Shown here: positions 1-5,932 of the stretch, in pieces
Numbering within the stretch: position 1 is the first letter of the stretch
How the letters are laid out: each line of letters begins with the position of its first letter
DNA from: Promethearchaeota archaeon
Lineage (GTDB): Archaea; Asgardarchaeota; Lokiarchaeia; Sigynarchaeales; SOKP01
Assembly (NCBI GenBank): GCA_014730295.1
Contig: WJIN01000079.1
Span: 1 to 5,932 of the forward strand
DNA length: 5,932 bases
Direction: 5' to 3'
Notes under the pieces: generated by a model
Database searches by the model: none
What the model was told of the DNA's origin: nothing
Seen by the model: the letters and a program-made list of their open reading frames with translations, nothing else
Program-made: the position numbers and the translations under genes

Positions 1-14
1 AACCTTTTATTTTA

Positions 15-686
15 ATGGTGTTTACTCCAACATCTAAAGAAGAAATAAAAAAAGAAATTAATATTTACACTGAAAAATTAGAGTATAGCTTAGAATTATT
101 AGAGAATCTCTATTTAATTCATATTGACAATACTTACTCTTTTTGTGCAATCGATGGAATTTCTAAAGTTATAGGGGATCCTCAAGAGTTAGCAATTTTT
201 CTAGATGATTTTTCATTCTGGTTCGATTTTTTTGGTGATTTTACAGATAAATACCAAGAAGTTCTCCAAAAAATAGGTTTCCTTACATTACCTCCAAAAA
301 AAACCAAACCGAAAGAAGTTATTGAAGGAAAAGAGGAAGAAACAGAGCAAGAATTTGAAGGCAAAATCGAGTTAAATAAGGAAGAAAATAATTGTCTTCA
401 ACTTCTTGTTCATATGTTTAGAGAAAATGAATTTTCATCCTCCGGAACTAAATATAAATCTTCAATAGAAAAAATCATTGAAAAAAAATCTATGGGAATT
501 ACAAATACGGAAAAATTATATAAAATAATGAGAGATTCGGGTATTATCGAAAAAATGACAGATAGTACGGTAAAATTTTCAATTACAGAAGATGATGAAA
601 TAATGACATTAGGTTTGGAAGAATTTATTCAGAAACTAAAACTAAAATTATCCTCAAAAATAGAAAGTTTTCTTTCCACTTATTAA
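15..686 (+). CDS. Hypothetical protein, possible C-terminal winged-helix-like domain
   Basis: I do not recognise the family. The 223-residue product has three parts. Residues 1-90 are a helical, aromatic-rich region, with an F/D/W-rich stretch at 62-78. Residues 92-125 form a highly charged Lys/Glu linker, typical of a flexible tether. Residues 125-223 are mostly helical; helices near 125-139 and 148-159, a helix at 164-180 and a short beta-like stretch at 185-191 could form a winged helix, but this is only a reading of secondary-structure pattern. There are no cysteine clusters, signal peptide or membrane segments. The ATG at 15 has no visible Shine-Dalgarno, and the frame has no stop from base 3 up to it, so the true start may lie before the window and the gene may be truncated at its 5' end. 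It converges on the minus-strand gene ending at 762, so it is not in that operon. The coding region is solid; its function is unknown. Confidence 0.8.
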   Translation: MVFTPTSKEEIKKEINIYTEKLEYSLELLENLYLIHIDNTYSFCAIDGISKVIGDPQELAIFLDDFSFWFDFFGDFTDKYQEVLQKIGFLTLPPKKTKPKEVIEGKEEETEQEFEGKIELNKEENNCLQLLVHMFRENEFSSSGTKYKSSIEKIIEKKSMGITNTEKLYKIMRDSGIIEKMTDSTVKFSITEDDEIMTLGLEEFIQKLKLKLSSKIESFLSTY

Positions 687-761
687 TAGATTTAATAATT
701 ATTTATTTCATTTAAAGGAGTAATACCACTAATTTGTTAATTCTTTCATAAATTTCATTCA

Positions 762-1370
762 TCAAGTTATGTATTCTTCAGCTCGTAATGACAAAAGACG
801 ATCAGGTTCAATAAGTTCCCTCTCTCGTGCTATTTTATTGATTAACCACAATTCTGATTGCACATTTTCAGAAGATTCAATTTGATTATAGGATGGTAAT
901 CGAATCTTGCAGGATTGCAGGTCGTCTAATATTCCATAAATAAAATCTCGCGAGATAATGGCAAAAAAGTTATCAATTTTAAGTAAATGATAATACTTTT
1001 GAGGTATGTATTGCTTGCAGTTATATCTGAAATGAAATACCTTTCTACCATTAATATAAATCGGCATTCCGCAGAACATACACCGTTTAAGATAACCGCT
1101 TTCTCTCAAATATCTTGGTTCCTCTAAGAGGTAATATTCGAATTTTGTAGGTCCGTATCTAACCTGATATCCACTATCGCAATTAAATTTAAAAAGAACC
1201 TTATTTTCCTCAATAATTTTATCAAAATGATATTTTAATTTACTATAAGTCCATTCTTCTAATGATAAATTTCCTTTCTGGAGAAAGAAGCCTGATCTAA
1301 TATAATCTAACGCTTCATTCACTGCACATGGCCCAAGTTCAATTAAAATTTGCTTAATTATTTCTGACAT
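762..1370 (-). CDS. Winged-helix-like protein with a C2HC zinc finger
   Basis: A 202-residue protein of unrecognised family. Residues 1-75 look like a winged helix: helices at 2-12, 15-26 and 37-57, then a beta pair around 58-71 (VLFKF and GYQVRYG). Residues 97-118 hold C97-x2-C100-x12-H113-x4-C118, the spacing of a classical C2H2/C2HC zinc finger with Cys as the last ligand. The remainder (124-202) is helical with no motif I know. Such a build suggests a DNA- or RNA-binding accessory protein or regulator; that is inference. The gene follows the SMC-like ATPase-RNase gene by 43 bases on the same strand and is probably cotranscribed with it. No Shine-Dalgarno precedes the ATG; a TTTTAAAAAA stretch about 30 bases upstream could instead give it its own promoter. 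The stop is TGA at 762-764, and no U-run terminator follows. Confidence 0.85.
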   Translation of the reverse strand: MSEIIKQILIELGPCAVNEALDYIRSGFFLQKGNLSLEEWTYSKLKYHFDKIIEENKVLFKFNCDSGYQVRYGPTKFEYYLLEEPRYLRESGYLKRCMFCGMPIYINGRKVFHFRYNCKQYIPQKYYHLLKIDNFFAIISRDFIYGILDDLQSCKIRLPSYNQIESSENVQSELWLINKIARERELIEPDRLLSLRAEEYIT

Positions 1371-1413
1371 CTCAGAAAACAGTTAATGATTGAATTGAAT
1401 TTTTTAAAATAAA

Positions 1414-4400
1414 TTAAATCTCTCTTATTTTAGTCTTAATTTTATTTCTCTTAATCAACTTTTTAACTTTTTCATCAAAACCATCCTCGAACTGAATATT
1501 ATTACCTAAAATATTATATTGAATTGAATGCGATTTGATGAAATCTTCAAAATCATTTGATCTATTTCTATATTCTAAGTATCTATCATTAGTTATTATA
1601 TATGAATTATTATCCATTGCATATCTTATTATATACCAATCATCATCCTGACCTGCTGGTGCTTGATTGACATTTCTATCTTGAAGCAATAAGTTAAAAT
1701 CTTGTTTATCTTTATTGGGTATGTAATGCCACAATCCTGACCCAAAAATTATAAAAATATATCTTTCGGGAACTCCCAATTTGAGTAATTTATTTTTGCA
1801 TCTTAACACGTCTCTAAGAGACGCCTTTTTAGAATTCAGGTTATTACGTGCAATATTCGAACCGTCTAATATGAACGAAAATGGTATTTCCTGATTTTCA
1901 GATTCTATATGTTCATTATCCTGAGTACTCTCATAAAAACTGTGTATTAATCCAAAATTCATATTTAGTTCTTTCTTTCTTGATTTTGGATAATGAATTT
2001 CTTGGTAATATCCTCTTTTTGCTACTTCCTTTTGAAAACTTTGGAGTATTTTCAATTGAGATTTAAGATTTTGAAGATTTTCAGAATTACCTATTGTCGA
2101 TTCCTTTTTAATGTTACTTTGCATTACCCCAATCAATCCATTCAAATCTTCTTTCAAAGGAAGTATATTAATGAATTTTGTAATGCCCTTTTCTTTAACC
2201 ATTTTTTCTTGAAATTGGTATAAATTTTTACTATGTTCCCGATCTAAAAGAGCATAGGACTCATCAAGTATCACAATATTATATCTCGCCATATTTGCTG
2301 TCATAGAGATTATCGAACGGCAATATGCATAGGTTTTCTCACCGCTTGAAAATTCTTCAAGATCTCGAGATTCTTCCAATCCTTCAGGCGTTTCGAATAA
2401 GATAGATTTGTTTGCTATATCAAATTTTTTAATGCTTGCATAATCTTTGAAAACATATTCGAAAAACTCCTCCCTTCCATAGATATCTTTAAAAATATTA
2501 TCAAACTGCTCATTAATTATTTTTAAGTGCTTCTTATTTTTGGGTTTTTTGCCTTCAATAACTTTACTTATATCATCTTTTAATACGTTTAAGCGTGTGA
2601 ATAAATCTTTTGTATTTGTAATATATGGTTCAAGCTTTTCCATATGGTCTTTATAATAATCGATGAAAGCCCCTTTTTCGCTCATTCCGAATTTTTTAGC
2701 TGCTTTTCTTATTTTTTGTGATATGGGTTCTAACTGGATTATTATTTCCTTTCTCTCTGCATCTGTATTTTCCAAATCTGACTCTTGTTTTAGTAATATT
2801 TTATTATTTTCTCCTAATTCCAATTCGGTCTTTTCGATTAATTCTATGCAAACCTTTCCTAATTGACTGGATCTTTCGATATTTTCGCCAAGATCTCGTA
2901 AATTTTTAATTATTACATTTTTAGAAGGATAATTTTTCAATACTTCAATTTTTTTTGATAAACTTTCCAAAATTTCCTTATATTGAATAATTTCATTTTC
3001 CAATCTTTGAATTATTTTTTGTCGGGCTGATATTTGTCCTTCTATACTTTGTATTCTCTTCTCGATGTTGAGATAATTATCTAATTTTGAGCTTTTTCCT
3101 TTTAATTCACGTTCTAACATAGAGAGTTTTTCTTCGACTATTCTAAAATCTTTAAGAAGCTTAAGATTATTGCGACTCTTTCGGATACTTTCATTATATT
3201 CTTTTACTTTTTTCTTATATTTTTTTAATTCTTTATCTTGTTTGAAAATGAGATTATTATTTTCGAATATATCAAATAATTCCCTGAATGAAAAAGATAA
3301 ATCCTCAGAATTACTTAATTCTGCTCTTATAAGTTTTTCATCTCCAAATTCATTTGAACTAGCCCTACTACAAATATCTCTTAATTGACTCAAATATTTA
3401 TTAATTTTAATTATCCTTTGATTTTTTTTATTTAACTTTTCAACAATTTCTTTAGCTCCTTTTATTTGATTTTCATTATTACTGATTTTACCTCCTATTT
3501 CTCCAGCTCTTTTTTTATAATGCTTCTCATCTAAACCTTCTAAATCAAATGACAATTGATCTTGTAGGTTTTTGGCTAGCTTTTTTCGCTTTTTTTGTAG
3601 TTTCTCAATTTTCTGGATAATTTCTTTTGCTTTTTCATCAAATTGGTTTTTCAAACTTTCCAATTGTGTTTGAAATTGCGAAATCTTTTCATAATTACTG
3701 CTTATCTTTGTTTGGATACTGTTAATTTTGTTTAATTCCCTTTCTTTTTTCTCTTTTAAATCATCAATTTCATAATTACTGAGAAATTTTAATTTTTCTA
3801 GTAATTCTAGTTTTTTCTTTAGATTGCTAATAGTTGCTTTTCTATTGCTGATACCGTTTTTCAAATTACTAAGATGATCAAGTTTCTCACTTAGTTTTTC
3901 ATTTAACTCATAGTATTTATCAATAATTGTTCCTTCGGCTGAATTTTCGAACCATTTCTCATAATTTTCTAAATATTCGAGTTTCCTTTCTAATTTGTGT
4001 AATTGGTTTTCAAGCTTAGCAACAAAAATATCTTTGAAAAAAAAAATTTGTTGTTCTAAACTTTCGTTCCCTCTAATAGTCCGAATATAAAAATAATTCC
4101 TAAAATCCTTATAATCCTTTTCTTTCTGTTTTTCTCCTTTTAGGAATCTTCCGAGAGTTAATGGATTTACTTGATTTAGATTTTTATCAAATCTCCATAT
4201 ATGTGGTTGCAAAATTACTTTGTAAAATAATAAACCACCTTTTTTAAAAGTGATATCACACGAATCAATCGCATTAGCGAGTTTTTTAAATCTTTTTTCA
4301 TTCTCAAAAGTGTAGTTACCTGATGCTATCTCAAGAAGAGTTGACCCTATTGACTTACCAACTCCGTTATTACCATGAATTGTAATTATCCCCTCTGGAG

Positions 4401-4470
4401 ATATAATTGGAATTGTATTTCTCCCCTTGGTTTCTAACTCAATAGTAATGTCTTGTGTGCTCTCAGCCAT
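1414..4470 (-). CDS. SMC/Rad50-like coiled-coil ATPase fused to Zc3h12a/Regnase-like NYN ribonuclease
   Basis: A 1018-residue protein. The N-terminal ATPase lobe carries Walker A GNNGVGKS (33-40). Two coiled-coil arms span about 152-350 and 412-590, with a short break (about 355-411) in place of a full SMC hinge and without the CxxC zinc hook of Rad50. The C-terminal lobe has the ABC signature SSGEKT (708-713), Walker B VILDE (733-737) and D-loop ALLD (740-743). No switch histidine is evident after the D-loop; at that point the sequence reads FINIL, which is more like SMC proteins than Rad50. After a linker (about 780-861), residues 862-1000 match the NYN/PIN fold of Zc3h12a (Regnase-1) RNases: ILDGSN (D869, N872), DDDWYI (D943, D944) and TNDRYLE (D962, E966). 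These correspond to the known metal-binding acids, with Glu replacing the last Asp. Expected role: ATP- and coiled-coil-dependent sensing that controls RNA cleavage in the cytoplasm. The target is unknown. The ATG is preceded 10 bases upstream by GGGGGGUGA, which fixes the start. RloC and PrrC are architectural analogues with an unrelated nuclease domain. Confidence 0.93.
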   Translation of the reverse strand: MAESTQDITIELETKGRNTIPIISPEGIITIHGNNGVGKSIGSTLLEIASGNYTFENEKRFKKLANAIDSCDITFKKGGLLFYKVILQPHIWRFDKNLNQVNPLTLGRFLKGEKQKEKDYKDFRNYFYIRTIRGNESLEQQIFFFKDIFVAKLENQLHKLERKLEYLENYEKWFENSAEGTIIDKYYELNEKLSEKLDHLSNLKNGISNRKATISNLKKKLELLEKLKFLSNYEIDDLKEKKERELNKINSIQTKISSNYEKISQFQTQLESLKNQFDEKAKEIIQKIEKLQKKRKKLAKNLQDQLSFDLEGLDEKHYKKRAGEIGGKISNNENQIKGAKEIVEKLNKKNQRIIKINKYLSQLRDICSRASSNEFGDEKLIRAELSNSEDLSFSFRELFDIFENNNLIFKQDKELKKYKKKVKEYNESIRKSRNNLKLLKDFRIVEEKLSMLERELKGKSSKLDNYLNIEKRIQSIEGQISARQKIIQRLENEIIQYKEILESLSKKIEVLKNYPSKNVIIKNLRDLGENIERSSQLGKVCIELIEKTELELGENNKILLKQESDLENTDAERKEIIIQLEPISQKIRKAAKKFGMSEKGAFIDYYKDHMEKLEPYITNTKDLFTRLNVLKDDISKVIEGKKPKNKKHLKIINEQFDNIFKDIYGREEFFEYVFKDYASIKKFDIANKSILFETPEGLEESRDLEEFSSGEKTYAYCRSIISMTANMARYNIVILDESYALLDREHSKNLYQFQEKMVKEKGITKFINILPLKEDLNGLIGVMQSNIKKESTIGNSENLQNLKSQLKILQSFQKEVAKRGYYQEIHYPKSRKKELNMNFGLIHSFYESTQDNEHIESENQEIPFSFILDGSNIARNNLNSKKASLRDVLRCKNKLLKLGVPERYIFIIFGSGLWHYIPNKDKQDFNLLLQDRNVNQAPAGQDDDWYIIRYAMDNNSYIITNDRYLEYRNRSNDFEDFIKSHSIQYNILGNNIQFEDGFDEKVKKLIKRNKIKTKIREI
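1471..1881 (-). other. NYN (Zc3h12a/Regnase-like PIN-fold) RNase domain, residues about 864-1000 of the ATPase fusion
   Basis: The domain begins with a beta strand ending in DGSN, where D869 and N872 match Regnase-1 D141 and N144. The segment from D942 to Y967 aligns without gaps, from memory, to the Regnase-1 stretch around its D225/D226 and D244. This gives D943, D944 and D962 as equivalents, and E966 at the position of D248. A central strand (YIFIIFG, 904-910) and the strand before the third acid (YIIT, 957-960) fit the alternating alpha/beta PIN core. All acidic positions are kept, so an active, divalent-metal RNase is expected. The CCCH zinc finger that follows this domain in animal Regnase is absent; the protein ends in a Lys-rich tail (1001-1016). 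Confidence 0.85.
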
Positions 4471-4476
4471 CCTTGA

Positions 4477-4656
4477 TTATTCACCCCCCTGATCCTTATT
4501 TATCTGATGGATATATCTTTGAAATTCTTCATATGGAACCTCCTTGAAATCATGGAACTCAATTAGAGAATCCAAAAATTCTTGGTAAGCTTTTTTAAGT
4601 TCAAACTTTTCTAGCGTGTTCCGAATCAGACTATCTGTTATTTCTTCATAATCCAT
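4477..4656 (-). CDS. Small acidic helical protein preceding the ATPase-RNase gene
   Basis: A 59-residue frame from the ATG at 4656 to the TAA at 4477, six bases before the ATPase-RNase start. The sequence is acidic and amphipathic, reading MDYEEITDSLIRNTLEKF at the start. Two helices are likely (about 4-34 and 42-53), separated by an HDFKEVPY turn. There are no cysteines, signal peptide or membrane segment. No family is recognised. The only in-frame ATG is the one used; an in-frame TAA lies about 40 bases upstream. No Shine-Dalgarno precedes it. The Shine-Dalgarno of the ATPase gene overlaps its last four codons and stop, so translation of the two is probably coupled. Small helical partners encoded next to ABC/SMC-type effectors are known from other conflict systems (for example the middle component of ABC-3C systems), so it may be a regulatory subunit; this is inference from position and size only. 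Confidence 0.6.
   Translation of the reverse strand: MDYEEITDSLIRNTLEKFELKKAYQEFLDSLIEFHDFKEVPYEEFQRYIHQINKDQGGE
4481..4490 (-). promoter_or_regulatory. Shine-Dalgarno-like site for the ATPase-RNase gene
   Basis: On the minus strand the site reads AGGGGGGTGA. GGUGA pairs perfectly with the usual anti-Shine-Dalgarno, and the bases before it can extend the pairing with one G-U wobble. The spacer to the ATG at 4470 is 10 bases. It lies within the last codons and stop of the 59-residue gene, which favours translational coupling and supports the chosen start. Confidence 0.65.
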
Positions 4657-4826
4657 ATATAACGCACGACAAATTATTTTTCGTTGAAGAATTAATAATT
4701 ACTGGTTAATATTGCCTATAGAATATATTAGATTTTATATTTTAAAATGTAATCTTTTTGTAGAGACCTCACTTTTAAAACAGTTTTCCTAACCAACAAA
4801 TAATATATCTAACTTGTTATAGTTCT
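4657..4826 (-). promoter_or_regulatory. AT-rich spacer, probable promoter region of the three-gene ATPase operon
   Basis: This 170-base gap separates the repeat protein from the 59-residue gene and is the only sizeable upstream region for the operon. On the minus strand it contains TTTTAAAATATAAAA (about 4734-4748) and CTAATATATTC (about 4722-4732), either of which could act as an archaeal TATA box giving a leader of roughly 45-55 bases. No clear BRE, GC-rich hairpin, U-run terminator or tRNA-like structure is seen. In sequence this AT-rich, motif choice is weak; the location is better supported than the exact element. Confidence 0.3.
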
Positions 4827-5930
4827 TCACTTTTCTGAATTATTTAGTTCTTTTGGTGGATTTTTCATATTCCAAGCTTTCCAAGGGAATCCTCTGACGT
4901 TCTCCCATCCGTATTTTCTCATATAATCTAATGTTATTTCTTTTACATTTCCTTCTTCGATAACTTTATAGACTTCTAAAGGTTTATGAAGATCCACCCA
5001 TGGAGGACTTCCATTACGATGAAGATCCAAACTATAACTCAAATTTTTCGTCTTGTCAATGAACCATTTGTCGTTTTCGAGCTTTAAGATATATATTTTT
5101 TCCTCTCCAATACCTTTTTCATAATCCTCAAATTGTTCCTTGATCTCTTCTGGTGGCCAATTTTCACCCTTTATATTATATCCTCTTACATTCCACCATC
5201 CATATTTTTTCATATACTCTAAAGTAGCAGTTCTTAAATCTGCTTTTTCAAATTCTCTATCTACTTTAATAAAAGGATATAGTTTTGTCCAAGAGACTCC
5301 TTTTCCTGTTTTGATCTTTTTAATTTCCTTAGATATATTTTTGGTTTCGAGGATATACCACTTATTCTTTTCAAGTTTTAGAGAATAAACCTTCTTCTTA
5401 TTTTTTTTAATGCTTGAAAGATTTTCTTTAAAACTCTTATTTTGCTCAGCTAGATTTTCCTTGATCTTTATTTGCTCTAAGTTATTTTCTAACCCTTTTG
5501 ATGCATTGGATACAAAGTTTAGGATTTTTCGAGGAATATACATGTCAGGAATACTTTCTGTGTAGGATGTACTTCTCACATTATCAACTCCATATTTTTT
5601 CATATACACTAAAGTTGTTTCCGTTAAATCCCCGTCCAATTCCACAGATTCAATAGATATTAGAGGATATTTCCTGATCCATTCATTACCTTTACCTTTT
5701 CTATATTTTTTAATTTGAGTTTTCAGGTTCTTTGTCTCTCCAACCCACCATTTATCATTTTCTAACTTTAAAACATAGACTACACTTTGATCCTCAAAAA
5801 AATAATCAAGATCGAAACATATCTGTTTTCTAACTATATCTTTATTTTCTAATTTTGATAACTGTCTAATTTTAACACAAGCTGGACAGAATGTCTCATA
5901 ATTATTATATTGATAATCAGTAATTTTTTG
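4827..5930 (-). CDS. GIY-YIG-like triple-repeat protein, 5'-truncated by the window edge
   Basis: The frame is open from the right edge to the TGA at 4827, giving 367 visible residues (numbered here from the codon at 5930). The beginning is missing. The GTG at 5645 could be read as a start but lies inside the first repeat, so it is not the true one. A CPAC zinc-knuckle-like pair is at residues 15-18. Three copies of a GIY-YIG-like unit follow at 51-120, 181-250 and 279-347. Each begins with a [VI]Y[VSI]LKLE strand and a W[WYF][VI] strand, and ends in TL-x-YM[KR]KYG-x2-NVR. A charged helical linker (about 141-178) separates copies 1 and 2. By alignment to UvrC-type GIY-YIG nucleases, the YIG glycine survives only in copy 1 (G64; L194 and D292 in the others). 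The catalytic Arg position holds Q72, E202 and S300, and the metal-binding Glu is present in copies 1 and 3 only (E104, E331; T234 in copy 2). It is therefore probably a binding or scaffold protein, not a nuclease. Its link to the downstream ATPase operon is uncertain. Confidence 0.85.
   Translation of the reverse strand, partial: QKITDYQYNNYETFCPACVKIRQLSKLENKDIVRKQICFDLDYFFEDQSVVYVLKLENDKWWVGETKNLKTQIKKYRKGKGNEWIRKYPLISIESVELDGDLTETTLVYMKKYGVDNVRSTSYTESIPDMYIPRKILNFVSNASKGLENNLEQIKIKENLAEQNKSFKENLSSIKKNKKKVYSLKLEKNKWYILETKNISKEIKKIKTGKGVSWTKLYPFIKVDREFEKADLRTATLEYMKKYGWWNVRGYNIKGENWPPEEIKEQFEDYEKGIGEEKIYILKLENDKWFIDKTKNLSYSLDLHRNGSPPWVDLHKPLEVYKVIEEGNVKEITLDYMRKYGWENVRGFPWKAWNMKNPPKELNNSEK
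4890..5096 (-). repeat. GIY-YIG-like repeat copy 3
   Basis: Visible residues 279-347, from IYILKLENDKWFIDKTKNL to MRKYGWENVRG. The glycine is replaced by D292 and the Arg by S300; a Glu (E331) is kept. The start of copy 3 lies only 98 residues after that of copy 2, against 130 between copies 1 and 2. A Trp-rich tail (W350, W353) follows before the stop. Confidence 0.75.
5181..5390 (-). repeat. GIY-YIG-like repeat copy 2
   Basis: Visible residues 181-250. It has the same strand pattern (VYSLKLEKNKWYILETKNI) and ends in MKKYGWWNVRG. It is the most degenerate at the active site: L194 replaces the YIG glycine, E202 the Arg, and T234 the Glu. The KGVSWTK loop (210-216) is close to the equivalent loop of copy 1 (KGNEWIR). 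Confidence 0.75.
5571..5780 (-). repeat. GIY-YIG-like repeat copy 1
   Basis: Visible residues 51-120. The unit runs from VYVLKLENDKWWVGETKNL to MKKYGVDNVRS. It is the copy closest to a canonical GIY-YIG domain because the YIG glycine (G64) and the candidate metal-binding Glu (E104) are kept, but Q72 sits where the catalytic Arg is expected. Confidence 0.75.
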
Positions 5931-5932
5931 TC

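Noticed and set aside
182..364. Minus-strand frame of 60 codons
   Set aside because: It is antisense to the 223-residue gene, with no ribosome site and no recognisable product.
714..720. AAAGGAG Shine-Dalgarno-like site on the plus strand
   Set aside because: No start codon leading to more than a few codons follows it in the convergent gap.
1881..3388. Several plus-strand frames of 60-76 codons, rich in Phe, Leu and Ser
   Set aside because: They are antisense to the Lys/Glu-rich coiled-coil gene, which naturally gives Phe/Leu/Ser-rich shadows that mimic membrane proteins.
1414..4470. Assignment as Rad50 or SbcC
   Set aside because: There is no CxxC hook, no neighbouring Mre11/SbcD, and a C-terminal NYN RNase domain absent from those proteins.
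4671..4682. CGAAAAATAATT as a BRE/TATA pair for a leaderless 59-residue gene
   Set aside because: The centre of the box is only about 20 bases from the ATG, too close for the usual archaeal spacing of about 26 bases, and such AT motifs are common here.
4740..4800. Hairpin AAAAC-T-GTTTT as a terminator of the repeat gene
   Set aside because: A one-base loop and an A/U-only stem with no U-run after it would not be stable.
5140..5388. Plus-strand open frame of 82 codons
   Set aside because: It lies antisense to GIY-YIG-like repeat copy 2, has no family resemblance, and its composition is that of a reverse-complement shadow.
1..5932. CRISPR arrays, tRNA or rRNA genes, insertion sequences
   Set aside because: No evenly spaced direct repeats, GC-rich cloverleaf-like segments, terminal inverted repeats or transposase motifs were seen on either strand.

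Overview
The window is strongly AT-rich (about 70% A+T judged by eye, not counted). Its proteins are rich in Lys, Ile, Glu and Asn, and its codons lean to AUA, AGA and A/T third positions. There is a Shine-Dalgarno-like GGGGGGUGA before the largest gene and little dense promoter structure. This fits an AT-rich archaeon, possibly of the Asgard/Lokiarchaeia type, but an AT-rich bacterium cannot be excluded. No rRNA, tRNA, transposase, CRISPR array or taxonomic marker gene is present, so the host assignment is weak.

Layout. At 15-686 (+) is an unrecognised 223-residue protein whose frame is open to the left edge. It converges on a block of minus-strand genes across a 75-base AT-rich gap. Reading that block in its direction of transcription, right to left: a 5'-truncated GIY-YIG-like repeat protein (4827-5930, open to the right edge), a 170-base spacer, a 59-residue acidic protein (4477-4656), a 1018-residue SMC/Rad50-like ATPase (1414-4470), and a 202-residue protein with a probable winged helix and a C2HC zinc finger (762-1370). 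The last three are spaced by 6 and 43 bases and probably form one operon.

The main discovery is the 1018-residue protein. It has a complete ABC-type ATPase head: Walker A at residues 33-40, an SSGEKT signature at 708-713, and Walker B VILDE at 733-737. The head is split by two long coiled-coil arms. A PIN-like NYN domain of the Zc3h12a/Regnase type is fused at the C terminus, with all of its acidic metal-binding positions present (D869, N872, D943, D944, D962, E966). An SMC-type sensor joined to an RNase resembles the architecture of the RloC and PrrC anticodon nucleases but uses a different nuclease fold. Together with the small preceding protein and the DNA- or RNA-binding-like downstream protein, it is a good candidate for an undescribed defence or RNA-quality-control system.

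The GIY-YIG-like gene is interesting in its own right. It carries three tandem copies of the fold, all apparently lacking the catalytic arginine, so it is more likely a binding scaffold than a nuclease. Its upstream separation of 170 bases leaves its link to the ATPase operon uncertain.
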